From an uncultured Polaribacter sp. (GTDB lineage: Bacteria > Bacteroidota > Bacteroidia > Flavobacteriales > Flavobacteriaceae): a DNA stretch of 64,000 bases. Where the stretch lies: contig CAJWAC010000003.1 in the NCBI GenBank assembly GCA_913020555.1, positions 1 through 64,000 of the forward strand, written 5' to 3'. The notes under the pieces were generated by a model that saw nothing but the letters and a program-made list of their open reading frames with translations, did no database searches and had not been told where the DNA came from. This document shows, in pieces, positions 12,138 through 20,100 of the stretch (position 1 is the stretch's first letter; every line of letters begins with the position of its first letter). The position numbers were made by a program, and so were the translations under genes.

Positions 12138-12168
12138 TTTGATTAATAGTAAAGTATTCGTATATTTG
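12138..12168 (+). promoter_or_regulatory. Bacteroidota-type promoter upstream of rimP
   Basis: TTTG (12138-12141), N19, TATATTTG (12161-12168). Confidence 0.65.
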
Positions 12169-12198
12169 CATCGATTTTAGCAATTATTGATAAATGAA

Positions 12199-12223
12199 GG
12201 GGACTTAAAGTCCCCTCTTTTTA
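12199..12223 (+). terminator. Hairpin plus T-run between promoter and rimP (attenuator or short ncRNA terminator)
   Basis: GGGGACTTAAAGTCCCC (12199-12215) followed by TCTTTTTA. Confidence 0.65.
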
Positions 12224-12268
12224 TACTCAAAATCAGTATTTTTTTTGATAATTTTACAATAAGCAAAA

Positions 12269-12730
12269 ATGGATCAAACCAAAGTAAGAGATTTAGTAGA
12301 AGAGGCTTTAGTGTTAAATGAAAAATTATTTTTGATAGATTTATCAATATCAACAAATAATAAAATTTTAGTTACTGTAGATGGTGATGATGGAGTGTCT
12401 TTAAGTGAGTGCATTAGAATTAGCAGAAATGTAGAGCATAATTTAGATAGAGAGGATGAAGATTTTGCCCTAGAAGTTTCTACACCAGATATTTCTCATC
12501 CTTTAAAACAAAAAAGGCAGTATAAAAAAAACATCAATAGAATACTAAAAGTTAAAACTGCCGAAGAAGAGTTAGAAGGAACTTTAACAGAGGCAGATGA
12601 AGACAAAATAGTATTGACTTGGAAAGCAAGAGAACCAAAGCCGATAGGCAAAGGAAAAGTTACTGTGCAGAAAACAGCAACTTTAAAATATAAGGATATT
12701 AAGGAAGCAAAAGTGAAGATTGTATTTTAA
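12269..12730 (+). CDS. rimP: Ribosome maturation factor RimP
   Basis: Size and position before nusA; VTVDGDDGVSLSECIRISRNVEHNLDREDEDFALEVSTPDISHPLK. Confidence 0.95.
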   Translation: MDQTKVRDLVEEALVLNEKLFLIDLSISTNNKILVTVDGDDGVSLSECIRISRNVEHNLDREDEDFALEVSTPDISHPLKQKRQYKKNINRILKVKTAEEELEGTLTEADEDKIVLTWKAREPKPIGKGKVTVQKTATLKYKDIKEAKVKIVF

Positions 12731-12741
12731 GTAAACATGTA

Positions 12742-13995
12742 ATGGAAAATATAGCGTTAATTGATTCGTTTTCAGAATTTAAAGATAATAAAAGTATAGA
12801 CAGAGTAACATTAATGTCTATTTTAGAAGAAGTATTTAGAGCTGCTTTAAAACGTAAGTTTGGTTCTGATGATAATTTTGATATTATTATCAACCCTGAT
12901 AAAGGAGATTTAGAAATTTGGAGAAATAGAGTGGTAGTTGCAGATGGTTTTTCTGAAGATGATAATGAAGAAATTGAATTAGCGGAAGCCAGATTAATAG
13001 AGCCAGATTTTGAAATTGGTGAAGATGTTTCTGAAGAGGTTAAACTAATTGATTTGGGACGAAGAGCAATTTTAGCATTGCGTCAAAACTTAATTTCCAA
13101 AATTTATGAACATGATAGTACCAACATCTTTAAGCAGTTTAAAGACTTAGAAGGAGAGTTATTTAGTGCAGAGGTGCATCACATTCGTCATAATGCTATC
13201 ATTCTTTTAGATGATGAAGGGAATGAAATTGTATTGCCAAAAAGTGAGCAAATTCGTTCTGATTTCTTTAGAAAAGGAGACTCTGTAAGAGGTGTAATTA
13301 AAACAGTAGAATTAAGAGGAAACAAGCCAGCAATTATTTTGTCTAGAACAGCACCTGCCTTTTTAAATAAATTATTTGAACAAGAAATTCCTGAGGTGTT
13401 TGATGGCTTAATTACGGTTGAAGGTGTAGCAAGAATTCCAGGTGAAAAGGCAAAAGTGGCAGTAGATTCATATGATGATAGAATTGACCCTGTTGGAGCT
13501 TGTGTTGGAGTAAAGGGTTCAAGAATTCATGGAATTGTTCGTGAATTAGGTAACGAAAATATTGACGTTATTAATTACACAAAAAACGAACAATTATTTA
13601 TTTCAAGAGCACTAAGCCCAGCCAAAGTTACTTCAATGGAAATAACTATGTATGAGGAAGAAAAAAATGGTAAAAAGGGACGCGTAAGTGTTCTATTAAG
13701 ACCAGAAGAAGTGTCAAAAGCAATTGGTAGAGGTGGAGTTAATATTCGTTTAGCAAGCGAACTAACAGGTTACGAAATTGACGTTCAAAGAGAAGGTTTG
13801 GAAGAAGAAGACGTAGAGTTAACAGAATTTATCGACGAAATCGAAGATTGGGTTATTACAGAATTTAAGAAAATTGGATTAGATACAGCTAGAAGTGTTT
13901 TAGATACTAGTGTTGCAGAATTGGTGAAAAGAACTGATTTAGAAGAAGAAACCATTATAGATGTTCAAAGAATCTTAAAAGAAGAATTCGAGTAA
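12742..13995 (+). CDS. nusA: Transcription termination/antitermination factor NusA
   Basis: S1/KH features: RIPGEKAKVAVDSYDDRIDPVGACVGVKGSRI, VLLRPEEVSKAIGRGGVNIRLA. Confidence 0.97.
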   Translation: MENIALIDSFSEFKDNKSIDRVTLMSILEEVFRAALKRKFGSDDNFDIIINPDKGDLEIWRNRVVVADGFSEDDNEEIELAEARLIEPDFEIGEDVSEEVKLIDLGRRAILALRQNLISKIYEHDSTNIFKQFKDLEGELFSAEVHHIRHNAIILLDDEGNEIVLPKSEQIRSDFFRKGDSVRGVIKTVELRGNKPAIILSRTAPAFLNKLFEQEIPEVFDGLITVEGVARIPGEKAKVAVDSYDDRIDPVGACVGVKGSRIHGIVRELGNENIDVINYTKNEQLFISRALSPAKVTSMEITMYEEEKNGKKGRVSVLLRPEEVSKAIGRGGVNIRLASELTGYEIDVQREGLEEEDVELTEFIDEIEDWVITEFKKIGLDTARSVLDTSVAELVKRTDLEEETIIDVQRILKEEFE

Positions 13996-14057
13996 GAATA
14001 TAGTATAGAAGTAAAGTAAAAATTATATTTTTACAAATATAAAGTTAAAAAGAATAT

Positions 14058-16910
14058 ATGTCTGAAGGCAAAACAATAAGGCTTAATAAAGTTCTAAGAG
14101 AGTTAAACATTTCTTTAGATAGAGCAGTAGAATATTTAGCGAATAACGGTCATGAAATTGAAGCAAGACCAACCACTAAAATTACTGGTGAAATTTATTC
14201 CGTTCTTCAAGATGGCTTTGAAACTGATGCAAATAAAAAAGCTGCATCTAAGGAAGTTGGCGAAGAGAAGCGCAAGGAAAAGGAGGCAATTCGTTTAGAG
14301 TTAGAGGCCAAATTAGAAAAGAAAAGAGCAGAAGAAGCCAAAAAAGAAGAAGTTCTTAAAGCTAAAGCAGATAAGTTAGAGTTTAAAACTGTTGGCAAAA
14401 TAGATATTGACAATGCTGGTAAAAAGGCTGTTGAGAAAAAAGAAGAGCCAAAATTAGAAATAAAAGAAACTGAAGTTCCTTCAGAGGCAGCAGTCAAAGA
14501 ACCGATTATTCAAAAGCCACAAGTTGAGGAAATAGAAGAAAAGAAGGCTGAGATTGATAACCCTGAAGTGGAAAAACTGAATAAAGAAAATATTGAGGTT
14601 AAAAAACCAGTAGTAAAGAAGCCTATTTCTGCAATTGAAAAAGCTGCGTTTATTGTGGATGCTAAGACAGAAGCTAAGTCAGAAAAGCCATCAACGGAGG
14701 CAAAAACAGAAGAAGTTACTCCTGAAACTGCTGAGGCTATTAAAACACAATATAAAAAATTAGACGGCCCTAACTTTACAGGTAAAAAAATTGATTTAAA
14801 ACAATTTGAAAGACCTAAAAAGAAAAAGCCAGAAGTCAAAAAACCTGCTACTACAGACGCAAAGAAAAAACGTAAACGAATTACTAAACCTGCAAATTCA
14901 AGACCAACCGCTGGGAATAGAACTAATAACAGAGGAGGTCAAGGAAATAACAGACCTGGCTTTAAAGGCAGAGGCAACCAAAGAACTCCAGTTAAGAAGG
15001 AAGAGCCAACAGAAGCTGAAATCCAAAAACAAGTAAGGGAAACCTTAGAAAAACTACAAGGAAAATCTTCTAAAGGAAGAGGTGCTAAATATCGTAGAAA
15101 CAAAAGGGATGCACATAAAGAACAAACAGAAGCAGAGTTAGAAGCACAAGCATTAGATAGTAAAATCTTAAAAGTAACAGAGTTTGTTACGGTTAGTGAG
15201 GTTGCTACTATGATGAATGTTCCTGTTACAAATATTATTTCTTCATGTATGATGTTAGGAATGATGGTAACAATGAACCAACGTTTGGATGCAGAAACAT
15301 TAGTTATTGTCGCTGAAGAGTTTAATCATAAGGTCGAGTTTGTTGGTGCGGAAGTGGAAGAATCTATAGAAGAAATAGAAGATAGTCCAGAAGATTTAGA
15401 GTTAAGAGCGCCAATTATTACAGTAATGGGGCATGTAGATCATGGTAAAACTTCACTTTTAGATTATATTAGAAATGCAAATATTGTTGACGGAGAAAGT
15501 GGAGGAATTACTCAGCATATTGGAGCATATTCTGTAAATGTAGGCAATCAAAAAATAGCATTTTTAGATACCCCAGGTCATGAGGCCTTTACAGCAATGC
15601 GTGCACGTGGTGCCCAAGTAACGGATTTAGTAATTATTGTTGTTGCAGCAGATGATGATGTGATGCCACAAACAAAAGAGGCAATTTCTCATGCACAGGC
15701 TGCAGGGGTTCCTATAATTTTTGCAATTAATAAGATTGATAAGCCAAATGCAAATCCTGATAATGTAAAAACACAACTATCTTCAATGAATTTGTTAATT
15801 GAAGAGTGGGGAGGAAACATTCAATCTCAAGATATATCTGCAAAAACAGGTCAAGGAATTGATGAGTTGTTAGAAAAAGTTTTATTAGAGGCTGAAGTTT
15901 TAGAATTAAAGGCTAATCCTAATAAAAACGCAGTAGGTACGGTTGTAGAAGCACTTTTAGATAAAGGAAGAGGTTATGTAACGACTATTTTAGTACAAGC
16001 AGGTACACTTAAAATTGGAGATTATATCTTAGCAGGAAAACATAGTGGTAAAGTTAAAGCTATGTTTGATGACAAGGGGAATAAATTAAAGATTGCTGGG
16101 CCATCAACTCCAGTGTCAATATTAGGTTTAGATGGGGCGCCGCAGGCAGGTGATAAGTTTAATGTATTTGAAGATGAGAGAGAAGCCAAACAAATTGCGT
16201 CCAAGCGTTCTCAATTGCAACGCGAGCAGTCTGTAAGAACTCAGAAAACATTAACACTTGATGAAATTGGTCGTAGAATTGCACTCGGTGACTTTAAGGA
16301 ATTAAATATTATACTTAAGGGTGATGTGGATGGTTCTGTGGAGGCTTTAACAGACTCTTTCCAGAAGTTATCTACAGAAGAAATTCAAGTAAATATCTTG
16401 CATAAAGGTGTAGGGGCTATTACAGAAAGTGATGTTTTATTAGCCACAGCCTCAGATGCAATTATTGTTGGATTTAATGTAAGACCACAAGGAAATGCCA
16501 GGGCAGTTGCAGATAGAGAAGAGGTTGATATCAGAACTTATTCAATTATTTATGCAGCTATTAACGACTTAAAAGATGCAATGGAAGGGATGTTATCTCC
16601 TGAAATGAAAGAAGAAGTTTCTGGTAATGTTGAAATTAGAGAAGTATACAAGATCTCTAAAGTTGGTAATATTGCAGGTTGTATGGTCATGTCAGGTAAA
16701 ATATTTAGAGATTCTAAAATTAGAATTATTAGAGATGGTATTGTTGTGCATGACGGTGTTTTAACTTCATTGAAACGTTTTAAAGACGATGTTAAAGAGG
16801 TTGCCAAAGGTTACGATTGTGGTATACAAATTAAGAACTATAATGATATTCAAGAAGGCGATGTTATTGAGGCTTACAGTGAAGTAGCAGTTAAAAAGAA
16901 ATTAAAGTAG
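14058..16910 (+). CDS. infB: Translation initiation factor IF-2
   Basis: GHVDHGKTSLLDYIR, DTPGHEAFTAMRARGAQ, NKIDKP; long Lys/Glu-rich N-terminal extension. Confidence 0.98.
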   Translation: MSEGKTIRLNKVLRELNISLDRAVEYLANNGHEIEARPTTKITGEIYSVLQDGFETDANKKAASKEVGEEKRKEKEAIRLELEAKLEKKRAEEAKKEEVLKAKADKLEFKTVGKIDIDNAGKKAVEKKEEPKLEIKETEVPSEAAVKEPIIQKPQVEEIEEKKAEIDNPEVEKLNKENIEVKKPVVKKPISAIEKAAFIVDAKTEAKSEKPSTEAKTEEVTPETAEAIKTQYKKLDGPNFTGKKIDLKQFERPKKKKPEVKKPATTDAKKKRKRITKPANSRPTAGNRTNNRGGQGNNRPGFKGRGNQRTPVKKEEPTEAEIQKQVRETLEKLQGKSSKGRGAKYRRNKRDAHKEQTEAELEAQALDSKILKVTEFVTVSEVATMMNVPVTNIISSCMMLGMMVTMNQRLDAETLVIVAEEFNHKVEFVGAEVEESIEEIEDSPEDLELRAPIITVMGHVDHGKTSLLDYIRNANIVDGESGGITQHIGAYSVNVGNQKIAFLDTPGHEAFTAMRARGAQVTDLVIIVVAADDDVMPQTKEAISHAQAAGVPIIFAINKIDKPNANPDNVKTQLSSMNLLIEEWGGNIQSQDISAKTGQGIDELLEKVLLEAEVLELKANPNKNAVGTVVEALLDKGRGYVTTILVQAGTLKIGDYILAGKHSGKVKAMFDDKGNKLKIAGPSTPVSILGLDGAPQAGDKFNVFEDEREAKQIASKRSQLQREQSVRTQKTLTLDEIGRRIALGDFKELNIILKGDVDGSVEALTDSFQKLSTEEIQVNILHKGVGAITESDVLLATASDAIIVGFNVRPQGNARAVADREEVDIRTYSIIYAAINDLKDAMEGMLSPEMKEEVSGNVEIREVYKISKVGNIAGCMVMSGKIFRDSKIRIIRDGIVVHDGVLTSLKRFKDDVKEVAKGYDCGIQIKNYNDIQEGDVIEAYSEVAVKKKLK

Positions 16911-16935
16911 TAAAATTAATATCATTAAAACTTAT

Positions 16936-16980
16936 AAAAATCCCTGAAATCTATTTATTGATTTCAGGGATTTTTATTTT
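16936..16980 (+). terminator. Intrinsic terminator after infB
   Basis: AAAAATCCCTGAAATC...GATTTCAGGGATTTTT followed by ATTTT. Confidence 0.9.
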
Positions 16981-17098
16981 TTGAGTTGTAACACGAATAT
17001 TTAAATTGATGTAGTTTTTTAAAATAATCTAATCAAGATCTTTGTTTTAGTAAGCTATTAGTAGCGATATTATTTTAAATTTAAAAATATTTTAGGCC

Positions 17099-17146
17099 TA
17101 ACATAAAAGCTCTAAAACTAAATTTAGTTTTAGAGCTTTTATGTTA
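17099..17146. terminator. 48-bp perfect palindrome downstream of the minus-strand T9SS type B gene; probable terminator
   Basis: TAACATAAAAGCTCTAAAACTAAA/TTTAGTTTTAGAGCTTTTATGTTA, arms fully self-complementary. Confidence 0.75.
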
Positions 17147-17154
17147 TTCTATGT

Positions 17155-20100
17155 TTACCTCCTTAAAAGAGAGAAATTTCCTTGTTTATTGATAACGGGT
17201 TTGTTAGAGTTTGCAGGAGGAATCAGCGTGATATTAAACCAATAGTCATCAGAAGGCAATAGCTTTCCTTGATACATTCCATTCCAGCCTTGACTATCAA
17301 TAGGCACTTGAGCTACAATTTTTCCATATCTATTAAAGATATTGATACTTGAATTAGGGTAGAATGTTTGATTGGCTCCTTTTACAATCCAAGTGTCGTT
17401 GCTACCATCAGCATTCGGAGTAAAAAATTTAGGAAATTGTATTACAGACACCTCAAGAGTTGTATCAGGAGAACATCCATTTTTATCATTTACAATAATG
17501 GTATAAATACCACCTTCTAAGTTTTCAAAAAGAGGTTCATCTTGAAAACCAATAATAGGAATTCTAGTATTATCATCTTGATTTAAGATTGCAAATTGAT
17601 AATCTCCAGGGCCTAAATCATTATTAAGAGTATCAATGGATATTGAAATATTATCTTCACTTCCAATATTATTAGATTCATCAATAATAGTTACAAAACT
17701 TTGCTCTAGTGTAGCAATATTGGATTCATTGATTTCAATGGTTTCTGATCTTTCACAAAGTGTTCCATTAGTTGTAGTTGCTGTAACTGTATATTTTCCA
17801 GCTTTAACAACATCAATATTGTCTAAAGAAGTGGTGTTTAGAGGAGTGCCATTTTCATCTGTCCATAGATAAGAATATTGATCTCTAGCATTTTCTACAG
17901 AAATGTTTAACGGAGTATCATTCAAGCACAAAATTTGTGGTGTAGTTACCTCAAAATCAGGCAGTGTATTTATAATTAATTCAAGAGAAGTATCATCATT
18001 AACACAAAGTGTTTGATTATTCTGAATACGAACATAGAATGTTTCGTTTGCATTTGTATTTTGATAAGGAGAAGCTACAGCCCCATCACCAGAAGCAGCA
18101 TCCGCTTGCGAATTGTGAAAAGTTACCGTAAAATCATTTGGGCTTTGAGTAGTACCCAAAATTTCAGGAATTTTACTGTCTAAGTCAATAGTCTGAATGA
18201 TGCCATTAGCATCATCACCATCCAAATTATCATCACAATATGCCAAAGTTGTAGGAACTACAAAAGTAGGCTCAGGATTCACAATTACATCAAAATTAGA
18301 GATTGCATTTACACACTGTGAATCTGTATTTAGAATACGCACAAAAATGGTTTCTCTATTTGGAGTTTCATTAGAATATGGAGAAACTAAAGGACGATCA
18401 CCACTTTGAGCATCTGCAAAAGAGCGATGGTAAGTTACAGTATGTGTACTTGAATCTTGAGCACCTAAAATACCAGCAGTTCTAGAGGTTAAATCTATAG
18501 TTTGAGAAAAACCATTTCTAGCAGAGCCATCAGTATTATCATCACAAACTTCTATATCTTCTACAAAATTGGCAATAGGCACTGGATTTACGATAAGATT
18601 AAAAGAAGTATGATCTGTAAAACATCCTGTTGTTTTATTGGTAACACGCACAAAAATAGGTTGAAGATCACGAATTGTATTGGTAAAAGGAGATGCTTGA
18701 GGCAGATTTCCGGTATTTGCATCATCAGCAGTTAAGTGATAAGTAACTTCAAATAGGGCAGGATCTTGTCCGTTAAGAATATCAGTTGTTTTAGATTCTA
18801 AATCAAAATTCTGAACAATGCCGTTGGCATTATCACCATCAATTAAATTGTCACAAAGTTCTAGTTTTGGAACGTCATTTGCATTTGGAACGTGATTAAT
18901 TTGCAGATAAAATTGTCCTAAACCTTGACAATCATTATTAATTGTACTGAGTATTTTATAATAAATAGGAAACTGTATTCCATTTGTAATATTTATAACA
19001 GCATTCTTTGTAATGTCGTTTCTGAAATTGGTAATATCAACAGGGTTTAATGAATTATTTCTATCGTCAATGCTTTCATAATAAGAGATTTCAGTATTAA
19101 TAGGAGGGGCTATTCCGTTTTCGATAGTAGTCTTATCTAAGTTAAAAGCAGTAATGTTATCCATATCAGAATTTGCATCCGTATCATTACCATCTGCATC
19201 TAAAAAATCATCACAGACTGGAGGTTGTAATTCATCAAAATTATTTCTAATTGTTTGTCCTACATTTATGGTAAGAGTGGTTAAGTCACTAGCGCAATTG
19301 AATTCTGAAATTACTTTTACAAATACTGTTTTTTGAATATTAACTTCCACTGGATAAGAGGTTGGTTCAGTAATTAAAGTTGTTGCATTGAGATCTTCAT
19401 AATATTCAAAAGTAACGTTTGCTGTGTCAGATATATTTTGTTCCGCAAGCGTTAAATTTACAGTCGTATTGGTGTCAGCAACTTCTATACATTGATTTAA
19501 TTCCGGATTTGGTTTTAAAATTGGAACAGGGTTTACAGTAAGGTTTATTGCATTAGAAATTTCTGTACAAGCATTACCGGTTTTATTTAAGATTACTCTG
19601 TATTTATTATTATTATAATTTAAGGGAGTATTTGTGATTTGTAAGGTTGTAGTAGTACTGCCGTTATAAACACTGTTGTCTGTAATTGTATTCCAAGTTG
19701 TACCATCTGTTGAAATTTCCCATTGAAAACTATCAGCAGATGTATCTATAGTCATTGAATCTATATCATTTTCACAAAAAGAAACGTCTTCAAAAGGAGT
19801 ATTGATAATAATTGGTGCACTTGTAATATAGTCTAAATTTGGATTTGTATATCCATCAAAATTATTAATTACAATTCCTTTTGAATCTATATCAAACGGA
19901 ACTGCATCTAAAACTCCATCATTATTAGAATCAGTAAAGCCGGCTTCCACAGCATCAAAACAATTATCATTATCTGCATCTAATTCCACAAAATTAAAAT
20001 CGGTATCATCATCTGTATTCGCAACGTTATAGTTTAGAGAGAGTACTTTTGCATCGGGTGTAGTTTCCAAGCTATCAGCCAAACCATTAATTCCTATAAT

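Noticed and set aside
14207-14839. Antisense ORFs (96 and 109 aa) opposite infB
   Set aside because: Ser/Phe-rich mirror of the Lys/Glu-rich IF-2 N-terminal region, typical of spurious antisense ORFs.
14806-15036. 76-aa + strand ORF in an alternate frame of infB
   Set aside because: Lys-rich out-of-frame translation of infB; no independent start context.
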